From positions 1 through 64,000 of IMG/VR virus record IMGVR_UViG_3300017917_001996: DNA of 64,000 nt; one strand, 5' to 3'. Shown piece by piece: positions 50,674-59,824 of this stretch. The stretch is from a virus. Under the pieces are notes generated by a model. It did not search any database and was not told the DNA's origin. It saw only the letters and a list, made by a program, of their open reading frames with translations. How positions within the stretch are numbered: the stretch's first letter is position 1; each line of letters starts with the position of its first letter. The position numbers were made by a program, and so were the translations under genes.

Positions 50674-53327
50674 GTTACGTTGACGCATTATTTTCCAAAG
50701 ACGAAGACCGCATCTACGTAGTCGAACGTGTAGATGGAAAGAGACTCTACAAGGAGTTTCCGGCCAATTATATTTTTTATTACGATGATCCTCGCGGTAA
50801 ATTCCGTACTATTTACGACACACCAGTTAGTAGATTCAGTACTCGCAGTGGCAAGGAATTTTTTAAAGAACTAAAAATGCACCCAAAAAACAAAGTTTGG
50901 GAAAGTGACGTTAAGCCATTGGTGCGATGCCTAGAAGAAAACTATCTAGGCAAAGATGCCCCAAAGCTAAACGTAGCATTTTTCGATATTGAGGTCGACT
51001 TTGATCCTGTACGTGGATTTAGTCGACCTGAAGATCCTTTTAACCCTGTCACTGCTATCAGTATCTACCTCGATTGGTTAGATAAACTAATTACCTTGGT
51101 GATTGCACCTAAGAGTTATAGTCGAGAATCTGCACAGGAGATTGTTAATAAATTCGACGACTGTTATTTGTTTGATACAGAACAAGATATGATTAACACA
51201 TTCTTGGAACTGATCGACGATGCAGATATCTTAAGCGGTTGGAACTCAGAAGGTTTCGATATTCCGTATATGGTTATGCGGACCACACAGATTCTAAGTA
51301 AAGACGACACACGTCGTTATTGTTTGTGGAATCAATTTCCTAAGAAGCGCACATTCGAACGATTCGGTGCAGAGAACATTACATTCGACCTAATCGGTCG
51401 TGTGCACATGGACTATATGCAACTGTATCGCAAGTACACTTATGAAGAACGTCACAGCTATAGTCTAGACGCCATTGGCGAATATGAACTAGACGAACGC
51501 AAGACGCAGTATGAAGGTACACTAGATCAGCTATACAACAAAGACTTTCCTAAGTTTATTGAATATAACAGACAGGATACTTTGCTGTTAGCCAAGCTAG
51601 ATAAGAAGTTAAGATTCATTGACCTAGCCAACGAACTGGCACATGATAACACTGTGCTGTTGCCCACTGTTATGGGTGCTGTGGCTGTTACCGAGCAGGC
51701 AATTATCAATGAAGCGCATCAAAGAGGTTTAGTTGTTCAAAATAGGAGTAGTTCAGATGACCAAGACACGCAAGCGGCAGGTGCCTACGTTGCTTATCCC
51801 AAAAGAGGCATGCACGAATACATCGGAGCAATTGACATCAACTCGCTCTATCCCTCGGCTATTCGTGCCCTTAACATGGCACCAGAAACAATCGTCGGAC
51901 AACTCAGACCAACGCTCACTGACCACTACATAAATGAAAAGATGGCCAATGGCTCCAGCTTTGCTGATGCCTGGGAAAACATGTTTGGCAGTTTAGAATA
52001 TACTGCTGTTATGAACATGGAGCCAGGCACCGAATTAACTGTAGACTGGGAAGGCGGTGGGTCAGATACAATGAGTGCCAAAGACATTTGGCATTTAATC
52101 TTTGAAGGGAACCAACCTTGGATTCTTAGTGCCAATGGTACTATTTTTAAATATGATGCTAAAGGTGTAGTACCAGGATTATTGGAGCGTTGGTATGCAG
52201 AACGTAAAGAACTTCAGGCTAAAAAGAAAGATGCTACAACTGCTGAAGAAAAGGCCTTTTGGGACAAGCGACAGTTGGTTAAGAAAATTAACCTTAATTC
52301 ACTGTATGGCGCTATTCTTAATCCTGGATGTCGTTTTTTTGATAAGCGTATTGGTCAAAGTACAACCTTAACAGGTCGTGTTATTGCACGTCATATGGAT
52401 GCATTTGTTAATGAATGCATTACAGGCGTTTATGATCACGTTGGTGAAGCTGTTATCTATGGCGACACTGACTCTGTTTATTTCAGTGCATGGCCTGCTG
52501 TTAAAGATGATGTCGAAGCTGGGCGTATGCCTTGGAACAAAGACATTTGCGTACAACTTTACGATCAGATTGCTGAACAGGTAAACGATAGCTTTCCTGC
52601 GTTTATGGAACGTGCATTTCGTTGTCCAAGACCAATGGGCAGTCTTATCAAAGGTGGTCGTGAATTGGTTGCAGAGAAAGGCCTGTTCATTAAGAAAAAG
52701 CGTTATGCTGTATTGATTTACGATCTAGAAGGTAATCGTCTAGACAAAGATGGCAAGCCAGGCAAGGTCAAGGCTATGGGTCTAGATCTTAAAAGGAGTG
52801 ATACACCTAAGGTTGTGCAAGACTTCTTAAGTGACTTGCTCTTAAAGGTACTCACTGGTTCGCCCAAAGAAGTTGTCTATGAGCAGGTTAAAGAATTTAA
52901 GATCTTATTCCAAGATCGACCTGCTTGGGAGAAAGGCACACCTAAGCGTGTTAACAATTTGACTAAGTTTAGTGAAGCCGAAGCGAGGCAAGGTCGTGCT
53001 AACATGCCAGGTCATGTTCGAGCAGCTATCAATTGGAATACATTGAAGCGTATGCACAGTGACAACTATAGCATGGCTATTGTAGACGGTATGAAAACGG
53101 TTGTGTGTAAACTCAAGCCTAATCCACTAGGCTTTACCAGCGTGGGTTATCCTACAGACGAAACACACATACCAGACTGGTTCAAGGAATTGCCATTCGA
53201 CGACGGCTTAATGGAAACAACTATTGTAGACCAGAAAGTCGAAAACCTATTAGGTGTGCTAGACTGGAATATCAGCGAGCACACTGAAACTAAAAACACA
53301 TTCAATGACTTGTTTAGCTTTGATTAA
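50670..53327 (+). CDS. Family-B DNA polymerase (gp43-like)
   Basis: An 885-residue replicative polymerase, close to T4 gp43 (898). The exonuclease motif I FFDIEVDFDP (Asp106, Glu108) and WNSEGFDIPYMV (exo II) are intact, so proofreading should work. Polymerase motif A is AIDINSLYPSAIR (Asp389), motif B is KKINLNSLYGAILN, and motif C is YGDTDSVY (Asp599, Asp601). The extreme C-terminus (NTFNDLFSFD) has the aromatic clamp-binding peptide that docks gp45. The start is TTG 50670, overlapping the membrane-protein gene. It is 66 nt upstream of the clamp gene, which has its own promoter. Confidence 0.97.
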   Translation: MSYVDALFSKDEDRIYVVERVDGKRLYKEFPANYIFYYDDPRGKFRTIYDTPVSRFSTRSGKEFFKELKMHPKNKVWESDVKPLVRCLEENYLGKDAPKLNVAFFDIEVDFDPVRGFSRPEDPFNPVTAISIYLDWLDKLITLVIAPKSYSRESAQEIVNKFDDCYLFDTEQDMINTFLELIDDADILSGWNSEGFDIPYMVMRTTQILSKDDTRRYCLWNQFPKKRTFERFGAENITFDLIGRVHMDYMQLYRKYTYEERHSYSLDAIGEYELDERKTQYEGTLDQLYNKDFPKFIEYNRQDTLLLAKLDKKLRFIDLANELAHDNTVLLPTVMGAVAVTEQAIINEAHQRGLVVQNRSSSDDQDTQAAGAYVAYPKRGMHEYIGAIDINSLYPSAIRALNMAPETIVGQLRPTLTDHYINEKMANGSSFADAWENMFGSLEYTAVMNMEPGTELTVDWEGGGSDTMSAKDIWHLIFEGNQPWILSANGTIFKYDAKGVVPGLLERWYAERKELQAKKKDATTAEEKAFWDKRQLVKKINLNSLYGAILNPGCRFFDKRIGQSTTLTGRVIARHMDAFVNECITGVYDHVGEAVIYGDTDSVYFSAWPAVKDDVEAGRMPWNKDICVQLYDQIAEQVNDSFPAFMERAFRCPRPMGSLIKGGRELVAEKGLFIKKKRYAVLIYDLEGNRLDKDGKPGKVKAMGLDLKRSDTPKVVQDFLSDLLLKVLTGSPKEVVYEQVKEFKILFQDRPAWEKGTPKRVNNLTKFSEAEARQGRANMPGHVRAAINWNTLKRMHSDNYSMAIVDGMKTVVCKLKPNPLGFTSVGYPTDETHIPDWFKELPFDDGLMETTIVDQKVENLLGVLDWNISEHTETKNTFNDLFSFD

Positions 53328-53341
53328 TTTTACCATTGGCA

Positions 53342-53370
53342 TTGAAAAATCTAAATAATTCAAGTATTAT
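53342..53370 (+). promoter_or_regulatory. Sigma70 promoter of the clamp gene
   Basis: TTGAAA, 17 nt, TATTAT, 23 nt before ATG 53394. An extra promoter here would give more clamp than polymerase. Confidence 0.65.
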
Positions 53371-53393
53371 ATCAACAACTATAAAGGAAACCT

Positions 53394-54128
53394 ATGAAAG
53401 ACCATCTTATGGACATCGTTCAACACACCCATGCACTAGGTGTGATTGATCTTATTAAAATCTCTGGAACTGCACAAGAAACTTCTATTAACGCAGTGGC
53501 TGAAGACCGTACTGTAGTGCTAGACGCTACCTTCCACGGTCCTGTTGCTGAGTTTATTGGTACATTTGGTATGCCCAACCTAGGCAAGCTAAACACCATT
53601 TTGAATATTCCCGAGTACAAGGAAGATGCAGTATTTACTATTACCCGCCAAAAGGACGACGCCGGTGATATGGTTCCTGCAGGTATCCATTTTGAAAACA
53701 AGGTCGGCGACTTTAAGAACGACTACCGTTTCATGGCAGCTAAGATTGTCAACGACAAAGTTAAGAACGTAAAGTTCAAAGGCGTTAAGTGGGGTGTAGA
53801 GTTTGAACCTACTGCGTTGGGTATTCAGCGTTTTGCTTTCCAAAGTCAAGCCAACAGTGAAGAAAGTACTTTTATTGCCAAGACTGAAGGGTCGGATCTA
53901 AAGTTCTTCTTTGGTGATACTAGCAGTCATGCAGGTAACTTTGTGTTTGCCAGCAACATCAGTGGTTCGGTTACCAAAGGTTGGTTGTGGCCAGTTGCAG
54001 TAGTTAAGAGCATTCTTAGCCTGCCTGGAGACAAGGTCATGCGTTTTAGTGACGAAGGTGCTGCACAGATTACTGTCGACAGTGGTATTGCAGTTTATAA
54101 CTATACATTACCTGCACAGCAGAAATGA
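53394..54128 (+). CDS. Sliding clamp (gp45-like)
   Basis: A 244-residue beta-rich protein matching T4-type clamps in length (228) and of the form seen in cyanophages: VIDLIKISGTAQETSINAVA near the N-terminus, AEFIGTFGMPNLGKLNTILN, and a C-terminal LPGDKVMRFSDEGAAQITVD. It would trimerise around DNA, tether the polymerase, and in T4 also activates late transcription. AAAGGAA precedes the start. Overlaps the next gene by 4 nt. Confidence 0.92.
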   Translation: MKDHLMDIVQHTHALGVIDLIKISGTAQETSINAVAEDRTVVLDATFHGPVAEFIGTFGMPNLGKLNTILNIPEYKEDAVFTITRQKDDAGDMVPAGIHFENKVGDFKNDYRFMAAKIVNDKVKNVKFKGVKWGVEFEPTALGIQRFAFQSQANSEESTFIAKTEGSDLKFFFGDTSSHAGNFVFASNISGSVTKGWLWPVAVVKSILSLPGDKVMRFSDEGAAQITVDSGIAVYNYTLPAQQK

Positions 54129-54466
54129 TTAAACATATAGTAGCAGGACCCGGTGTTAGTGTAACCGGGTCCTTTAGTACTCCATATATTAGTCCAGGCT
54201 CGCAGAGCGCTGGTATGATAAGGTACAATACTAGCTCACAGAACACAGAAGTCTACGACGGTAACAGTTGGCTCACAATGAGTTCTAATCCTAGCATTTC
54301 CTTAAGCAACGACACCATGGAAGTTTTAGACTGGGCAAGAAAAAAGATGCAGGAAGAAAAGCAGCTCGAAGACTTAATGAACCAGCACCCTGGGCTTCGA
54401 GACCTACACGAAAAGTTTGAACTAATGCGGGCATTATGCCAGACAGACAAAGAGAATGCAAGATAA
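54125..54466 (+). CDS. Small fibre-like protein, function unknown
   Basis: A 113-residue protein. The N-terminal ~55 residues (VAGPGVSVTGSFSTPYISPG, AGMIRYNTSSQNTEVYDGNS, W) read like the short MIRYN-EVYDG-W motif common at the ends of phage tail fibres and needles; the C-terminal half is a helix (EVLDWARKKMQEEKQLEDLM). It lies between the clamp and the transglycosylase with overlaps on both sides, an odd place for a virion protein. Function unknown. Confidence 0.6.
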   Translation: MIKHIVAGPGVSVTGSFSTPYISPGSQSAGMIRYNTSSQNTEVYDGNSWLTMSSNPSISLSNDTMEVLDWARKKMQEEKQLEDLMNQHPGLRDLHEKFELMRALCQTDKENAR

Positions 54467-56015
54467 TTTAACTAGCAAACAAAACGATTACGCTGTATTT
54501 CTTCCGGCTATCAGCGGATTCTATGCTACCTTTATAGGCAAGCAACGCAACGAACAGTATGTAGATCCTGCACGATTTCCGCAGGGTCTGACAGATATGG
54601 AACAACTCAATTGGTTGAACAGTTCCAAAGGTTTGTTTACATATCGTTGGAGTCTATATTCAGGTGGTCATGCTAACTTGGATCTCGCTAAACAAGATTG
54701 GAGCGAGGATATGGTGCGTAACCGTGAGCCAGGTACATTTATCCTAGGCGACTCTGGTGGATTCCAGATTGCCAAAGGTCTGTGGGAAGGTGACTGGAAA
54801 GCTAACAGTGGTTGCCCTCGGGCGCAAAAGAAGCGAGAGCTTATTCTAAACTGGTTAGACAATGTTGCTGACTACGGAATGATCCTTGATATTCCTACCT
54901 GGGTTATTCACGATAAGAAAGCCAGTAAGGCTTGCCAAATTACTACACTGCAAGAAGCTGTAGATGCCACTAAGTTTAACAACGAGTACTTTATGAAACA
55001 CCGTAAGGGTGTAAAGAATGGTGGTGCTCGTTTCTTAAATGTGTTGCAAGGTGACAATCATACCAGTGCTGAAGAATGGTATCAGACCATGAAGCACTAT
55101 TGCGATCCTAACCTGTATCCAGACACACATTTTGATGGTTGGGCCATGGGCGGTCAGAACATGTGTGATGTACACTTGGTTCTCAAGCGTCTAGTGGCCT
55201 TGCGCTATGACAACTTGTTACAAGAAGGAAAACATGATTGGATGCACTTCTTAGGCACAAGTAAACTAGAGTGGGCAGTTCTATTAACTGTTATTCAACG
55301 AGCTGTAAGAAAATATGTCAACCCGAATTTTACTATTAGTTTTGATTGTGCAAGCCCTTTCTTGGCCACAGCTAATGGCCAAGTCTACCACCACATCGAC
55401 TTACCACATCAAGAAAAGTGGTGCTATAGAATGAGTCCTAGCGTTGACGATAAAAAATACGCCACTGACACACGAAAGTATAGTGACGTAATTGTTAACG
55501 ACGGCTATGTTAAGCACTTTGATGAAAGTCCTATTAGTCAACTGCTCAAGGTCAAAGATATTTGTATCTACAAGCCCGGAGATCTAAATAAGATTGGTAA
55601 AGAAGGTAAGACTTCCTGGGATAGTTTCAGTTATGCACTGTTAATGGGTCATAATGTTTGGACACACATCGAAGCTGTGCAACGTGCTAACAGAGAGTTT
55701 GACGCAGGTACGTGGCCTTACATGATGCAACACGATGGCAGCGATCACGAATTCTTTGCTGACATTGTAGATCGTATTTTTGCTGCGCCAACTCGTGAAG
55801 CTGCCATGGAGATCATTGATAGTCCTAAGTATGCGCGACACAATGGTTATTGGAATCAAATCATTGGCACACGAGGATTTAAAGGTAAGAACACAGTTAA
55901 TGCCAATACTATGTTTAATAACTTGTTTGAAATCTCAGATGGCAACGACGAGGACAGCGTTGACTTTAGCGAAGATGTTTTAGATAACCTAGAGCAAGAA
56001 CAAAAGGAACAATAA
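54456..56015 (+). CDS. dpdA: DpdA-like DNA 7-deazaguanine transglycosylase (TGT superfamily)
   Basis: A 519-residue TGT-fold protein. FILGDSGGFQIAKG matches the TGT D-S-G-G-F-Q motif (Asp99), DGWAMGGQN is in the G-G-x-x-x-G region, and ISFDCASPF with Asp297 matches the F-D-C-x-x-P-T segment that holds the TGT nucleophile; ANGQVYHH follows as in TGT. TGTs swap guanine for a 7-deazaguanine in tRNA; phage DpdA enzymes do this in DNA. FolE (61390) and a QueD-like protein (57101), both early steps of 7-deazaguanine synthesis, lie nearby. Phage DNA modification against restriction is the likely role. It is longer than bacterial TGT (375). Confidence 0.83.
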   Translation: MQDNLTSKQNDYAVFLPAISGFYATFIGKQRNEQYVDPARFPQGLTDMEQLNWLNSSKGLFTYRWSLYSGGHANLDLAKQDWSEDMVRNREPGTFILGDSGGFQIAKGLWEGDWKANSGCPRAQKKRELILNWLDNVADYGMILDIPTWVIHDKKASKACQITTLQEAVDATKFNNEYFMKHRKGVKNGGARFLNVLQGDNHTSAEEWYQTMKHYCDPNLYPDTHFDGWAMGGQNMCDVHLVLKRLVALRYDNLLQEGKHDWMHFLGTSKLEWAVLLTVIQRAVRKYVNPNFTISFDCASPFLATANGQVYHHIDLPHQEKWCYRMSPSVDDKKYATDTRKYSDVIVNDGYVKHFDESPISQLLKVKDICIYKPGDLNKIGKEGKTSWDSFSYALLMGHNVWTHIEAVQRANREFDAGTWPYMMQHDGSDHEFFADIVDRIFAAPTREAAMEIIDSPKYARHNGYWNQIIGTRGFKGKNTVNANTMFNNLFEISDGNDEDSVDFSEDVLDNLEQEQKEQ

Positions 56016-56521
56016 TGGATAGAGATCCAATTAACGGTGAAAAGTTTTTCACTGGCATAGAAGTTGAACATACTCCAGCATACGGAAAGCAAACTCTGTT
56101 TGTTGTTGGTGTTCAACCAGTGGAACAAATTGCAAAGAATTTGCAAGGGTGCGAACACATCTATTTTGGTGCCAACATGAGTTTTCCTAAATTAGGTGTC
56201 AACGACGGTGGTGCATGGAGAGAGTGGGAACAGATGATTATTCCTTTCCTTAAAAAAGATTATCTGTGCACCCTAGATGTCGATATTACTTGTGTCGAAG
56301 GCCTAGTCGAAGGCGGCTTGCCCGAATATTATAATTTTATTCCGATGATTTCGGCTAAGTTACCTTACATTGGTCTACTAGGTTATAACGCTACTCTAAA
56401 ACTAGACGACAAAGGTTTCCAGGCATCCAATCCGGGTGTTTGGTGCCATAGCATTCATAGTCTGCAGGACCGACAAGTATTTACCCCGTGGAATTGTTAC
56501 GAAGAAGATAAAGGTGTATGA
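56015..56521 (+). CDS. Conserved phage protein linked to DpdA
   Basis: A 168-residue alpha/beta protein (EVEHTPAYGKQTLFVVGVQP, HIYFGANMSFPKLGVNDGGA, CTLDVDITCVEGLVEGGLPE, NPGVWCHSIHSL). A similar protein, from memory, accompanies the TGT-like gene in cyanophages, without known activity. The ordered HIYFGAN...LDVD...NFIPMISAKLPY...LGYNATLK strands suggest a TIM-barrel or Rossmann-like fold. The start codon overlaps the dpdA stop by 1 nt and the end overlaps the nuclease gene by 4 nt, so the three act together. Confidence 0.6.
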   Translation: MDRDPINGEKFFTGIEVEHTPAYGKQTLFVVGVQPVEQIAKNLQGCEHIYFGANMSFPKLGVNDGGAWREWEQMIIPFLKKDYLCTLDVDITCVEGLVEGGLPEYYNFIPMISAKLPYIGLLGYNATLKLDDKGFQASNPGVWCHSIHSLQDRQVFTPWNCYEEDKGV

Positions 56522-57099
56522 TGTCTATCAAAGTTAAAAAAATCAAAACCAAACTTATCGGCCAGACTTTGCCGTTTTCCGACAACTCGAAAAATGCAAG
56601 ATACTGCGAAAGGTTTCTTATTAACGAAGGTTGGAGTATCGACCAAAATGCTAAAGGTCCAGATGTAAAAAAAGATAACCTTGTGCTCGAATTTAAGTTA
56701 AAAGATATCGAAAGTGAATCTGCGTTTACAATTGGTAAAATTACTTTTGACGCTCTTAAAAATATAAGTTACAATAAATCACACATAAAAGAAAAACTTC
56801 AACAACTTTGTATTATCGAGCACAAGGATAAGGTCGTGTTAAATGCCAACGTCTACGACTTGTCTGATTCATTTATACAAGGTTTACTCGAAGAGGCATT
56901 TGACGAAGCAAGAGAACTTATCGTTGACGGTTACGCATCAAACTATATTCCTGGAAATAGATTCGGGTATTTTGAAAGGACTGACAAGCATCCAAACATT
57001 TATGCATTCCGAATTAGAAAAAATATTATGAACACTACAATCAAGGCAATGTCTAGATCTTCTGACAACTTTAACAAACATTTCGAAATAGTAGATTAA
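56518..57099 (+). CDS. PD-(D/E)XK nuclease candidate
   Basis: A 193-residue protein with a plausible PD-(D/E)XK active site: KGPDVKKDNLVLEFKLKD gives Asp49, Glu58 and Lys60 with the D-x8-E-x-K spacing of MutH/Sau3AI and many restriction enzymes, preceded by a helix (CERFLINEGWSIDQ). The rest is helical and basic, ending with a beta/alpha segment (RFGYFERTDKHPNIYAFRIR). It sits between the dpdA-linked gene and the QueD-like gene, overlapping the former by 4 nt. A nuclease beside a base-modification operon could attack unmodified host DNA; this is inference, and the fold needs structural confirmation. Confidence 0.5.
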   Translation: MMSIKVKKIKTKLIGQTLPFSDNSKNARYCERFLINEGWSIDQNAKGPDVKKDNLVLEFKLKDIESESAFTIGKITFDALKNISYNKSHIKEKLQQLCIIEHKDKVVLNANVYDLSDSFIQGLLEEAFDEARELIVDGYASNYIPGNRFGYFERTDKHPNIYAFRIRKNIMNTTIKAMSRSSDNFNKHFEIVD

Positions 57100-57100
57100 A

Positions 57101-57553
57101 ATGGACCAACATCAACAGGCTCAACAAGAAAAAAGACAGCGTATTAAAAACGCTGCACATAGAATGATTTTTGTTACCTTTCAGAAAGAAGGTATTCACA
57201 TGTACCCAGCGGCAGCTACTGACCCTGCACTAAAGACAGGCGACCAGTATGATGTTAGCTTTCTAGGAACTCCACATCGTCACATCTTTCATTTTAATGT
57301 GGCGATTGAAGTATTTCACAATGACAGAGATTTGGAATTTATACAGGTTAAACGCTGGCTAGAGAACCTCTATGCCGGTGGTACACTTGAACTGAATTAC
57401 AAGAGTTGTGAAATGATTAGCGACGACCTCTATGAAGTTATTGCTACTCGATATCCCGATCGTAATATCGAAATTACTGTGTCCGAAGATAATGAAAACG
57501 GCGCTACGATTTATTACAACACAACTGAACCTTATCAAAAACTCGCTATTTAA
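57101..57553 (+). CDS. QueD-like T-fold protein (putative)
   Basis: A 150-residue protein with the order of features of the QueD/PTPS T-fold: a first strand MIFVTFQKEGIHMYPAA, HRHIFHFNVAIEVF (His cluster where QueD has the zinc ligands HxH), DLEFIQVKRWLENL (where QueD has D-F-x-x-L-K), SCEMISDDLYEVIATRYPDR (where QueD has P-T-x-E-N-L-A) and a final strand ITVSEDNENGATIYY (QueD: V-x-E-T-x-x-x-x-A-x-Y). The zinc triad is not exact, so activity may differ. In the 7-deazaguanine pathway QueD follows FolE. It is 1 nt after the nuclease candidate. Confidence 0.48.
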   Translation: MDQHQQAQQEKRQRIKNAAHRMIFVTFQKEGIHMYPAAATDPALKTGDQYDVSFLGTPHRHIFHFNVAIEVFHNDRDLEFIQVKRWLENLYAGGTLELNYKSCEMISDDLYEVIATRYPDRNIEITVSEDNENGATIYYNTTEPYQKLAI

Positions 57554-57568
57554 AAGGAATTAAACAAA

Positions 57569-57805
57569 ATGGCAAAAGATTTTAAAAAGTATTTCGTTAT
57601 GAAACCCGAAGTTACTCGTATCTTTGACGAGTTGGATCGCTATCGCCAATTCTGCATAGAATTTGGCTATGTGTTTAACGAGGCTCATTTAGGTAATGAT
57701 CATAGTCCGTATAACGATTTCCAAAGATACCAACAAGGTAGGAATCCCCGTGACAATTGGGGTTGGGCTATCAAACAAGGGCGCCGTAACTACGTTGAGA
57801 ATTAA
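57569..57805 (+). CDS. Small conserved phage protein
   Basis: A 78-residue protein (MKPEVTRIFDELDRYRQFCI, YNDFQRYQQGRNPRDNWGWA) ending in a basic Arg/Asn-rich tail. A short protein beginning M-K-P-E-V-x-x-I-F-D-x-L-D-x-Y recurs in T4-like phages from memory. Function unknown. AAAGGA precedes the start; it ends the dpdA operon. Confidence 0.62.
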   Translation: MAKDFKKYFVMKPEVTRIFDELDRYRQFCIEFGYVFNEAHLGNDHSPYNDFQRYQQGRNPRDNWGWAIKQGRRNYVEN

Positions 57806-57852
57806 TAATGCGTAAGTTTTGTCATTAGAACCTTATAAAATCCTTCTTGTAA

Positions 57853-57860
57853 TATAAATA
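57853..57860 (+). promoter_or_regulatory. T4-late-type promoter box TATAAATA
   Basis: An exact TATAAATA, 20 nt before ATG 57881, followed by a CGGAGGA ribosome site. Spacing allows a normal leader here. Confidence 0.6.
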
Positions 57861-57880
57861 CATTATGCGGAGGATTTTAT

Positions 57881-58615
57881 ATGGGTAAACGAACACATGG
57901 AAAAAATACTGAAATAGTTCTTGCAGAAATAAAAAAAATACACGGCGAAAAATTTCTTTACGACAAATTTCAGTATGTAAATTGCAAAACTAAAGTTAGT
58001 GTTGGTTGCAAAGTTCACGGTTATTTCGAAAAATACCCTAACGATTTGAAAAGAATCAATGGAGGTTGCCCTCGTTGCAACAATAGTTTTTTTAAAACAG
58101 ATAATGAATTTAAAGTTGAACTACTGAATAAATTTCCGAATTATATGTATGATGGAACATATAAAAATGCTAAAACAAAATTATTTTTTACATGTTTGGA
58201 ACATCAACATAGTTTTAGTTCAACACCAAATTCTATATTACTCGGACATACAGGATGCATAGATTGTTATGCAAACAAACAAATACAAACTAGAGTACTC
58301 AAAGGACAAATGACCGACCCATTATTAAAATCAGACTATGAAAATTATAGACGTGCTGTATGGAAATTTTCAAATAGGTCATTCAAAAAATATATGACTG
58401 GACAAAAAAGAGATAGACAAAATCACTTAGACCATATACTATCGATAGTAGATGGGTATAATAATAAAGTTCCTGCAGAGATTGTTGGAAGCATTCATAA
58501 CCTAAGAATTATAAGTGGTACATCCAATAGAAATAAGAGTTATAAAAGCTATATATCGGTAGAAGAATTGCTTGAAAGGTTTAATAATGAGAAAATTATT
58601 GTACATGGGGCTTGA
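57881..58615 (+). CDS. Homing endonuclease with zinc-ribbon repeats
   Basis: A 244-residue AT-rich gene. The N-terminal ~140 residues hold DUF723-like treble-clef units (CKVHGYFEKYPNDLKRINGG then CPRCNNSFFKT; CLEHQHSFSSTPNSILLGHT then GCIDCYAN), which bind target DNA next to GIY-YIG or HNH nucleases. The C-terminus is an HNH-type core: NHLDHILSIVDGYNNKVPAE, NLRIISGTSNRNKSYKS. Its end overlaps the glycosyltransferase start by 29 nt. Base composition (very A-rich) differs from its neighbours, in line with recent arrival. Confidence 0.75.
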   Translation: MGKRTHGKNTEIVLAEIKKIHGEKFLYDKFQYVNCKTKVSVGCKVHGYFEKYPNDLKRINGGCPRCNNSFFKTDNEFKVELLNKFPNYMYDGTYKNAKTKLFFTCLEHQHSFSSTPNSILLGHTGCIDCYANKQIQTRVLKGQMTDPLLKSDYENYRRAVWKFSNRSFKKYMTGQKRDRQNHLDHILSIVDGYNNKVPAEIVGSIHNLRIISGTSNRNKSYKSYISVEELLERFNNEKIIVHGA

Positions 58616-59798
58616 AAAATATAAGTCCCGTTACACGTATCAATTGCAAGAATGGAATCGTGCAGTGTTCGAACGTAGGGGCATCAACTACGTTATCGTC
58701 CCAGGTGAAACACTGAGTAACGATCAAGCCATTGTTACAGGACAAGTATTAGATGCACATGGCCGCACATACTTTGGTATGAGTCAGCTAATGAACCTGG
58801 TACGTATGATGAAGGCAGGAGAAGTTACCAATGAAGATGTTATCTACTTTGAAGACATGTTTCAACCCGGTATCGAAAGTCTACCTTACATATTTGATCA
58901 AATCCCTAGTAATCTACGGCCCCGTGTGTATGTTCGCTGTCTTGCTCAGTCCATTGATCCTGACGATTTTGTACATGTATGGGGTATGGCGAAGTGGATG
59001 GGACTCTACGAACAAATGGTTAATGAATTCGTGGACGGAGTTCTCGCCTCGAACGAAGAAATGGTTGCTCATATGCGTATTGCTGGATGGCGTGCTCCTA
59101 TCTACAATATTTCTGGCCTAGCATTTGGTAAGGACGAAGTTATCGGTAGGGTCGGTGGACTAGACCGCATCCAGGACTTTAGGACTCGTAGTTATCGTGT
59201 AGGCTTTGCTGCTCGCTGGGATCAAGAAAAGCAACCCGACTTTTACATGGACTTAATTGAAGCATATAATTCTCACAAGGCCCAACTCAAGCAAACACAC
59301 GAAATTACATTACCTGATGTAGAATTTGCTGTGTATAGCGGCGGTAAACTAAAGAGCAACAACGATAGTTACATGCAACGTACACGTTCTATGCAAGAGC
59401 AAGGTTTGCTTACTGTATACGAGGACTTAGAAAAAAATGACTACTATAATCTGCTTAATGATACTCGCGTGTTGTTCAATTGTGCTTTACAAGACTGGGT
59501 TAGCAACACGGTATCCGAGGCTGATGCTCTTGGGTGCAATGTACTATATCCTGCTTATCGTAGCTTCCCCGAGACTTTCAGCAACGACCCAGAGCGACTA
59601 TACGTACCCTGGAGCATACCAGATGCGTTGGACAAGTTGCTGAAACTGCTTAAAGAGCCACATAAGAACCAAGGTAAAATTAGTGATTGGACCAATGGCA
59701 CTGTTGATCGTATTTGCGATATTATGGATGGTAAAGGCGAGCAATGGCTACGTATGAGTACAGATTACCGTAAACATACAAACGAATCCAAATTTTAA
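58587..59798 (+). CDS. GT-B glycosyltransferase-like protein
   Basis: Best start is ATG 58587 (MRKLLYMGLEKYK), 7 nt after GAAAGG; an upstream TTG (58572) was rejected. The ~403-residue protein has a two-domain plan: an N-terminal Rossmann region (YVIVPGETLSND, DVIYFEDMFQPGIE, VLASNEEMVAHMRIAGW) and a C-terminal half with YRVGFAARWDQEKQPDFYMD, FAVYSGGKLKSN, RVLFNCALQDWVSNTVSEAD and LGCNVLYPAYRSF, resembling GT4-type donor-binding domains where E-A-x-x-x-G-x-x-V-x-x is conserved. A phage sugar transferase acting on DNA or the cell surface; the GalE-like epimerase at 60183 may supply its sugar nucleotide. Confidence 0.75.
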   Translation: MRKLLYMGLEKYKSRYTYQLQEWNRAVFERRGINYVIVPGETLSNDQAIVTGQVLDAHGRTYFGMSQLMNLVRMMKAGEVTNEDVIYFEDMFQPGIESLPYIFDQIPSNLRPRVYVRCLAQSIDPDDFVHVWGMAKWMGLYEQMVNEFVDGVLASNEEMVAHMRIAGWRAPIYNISGLAFGKDEVIGRVGGLDRIQDFRTRSYRVGFAARWDQEKQPDFYMDLIEAYNSHKAQLKQTHEITLPDVEFAVYSGGKLKSNNDSYMQRTRSMQEQGLLTVYEDLEKNDYYNLLNDTRVLFNCALQDWVSNTVSEADALGCNVLYPAYRSFPETFSNDPERLYVPWSIPDALDKLLKLLKEPHKNQGKISDWTNGTVDRICDIMDGKGEQWLRMSTDYRKHTNESKF

Positions 59799-59824
59799 CT
59801 AAATATAGTATATAGGTGATTAAA

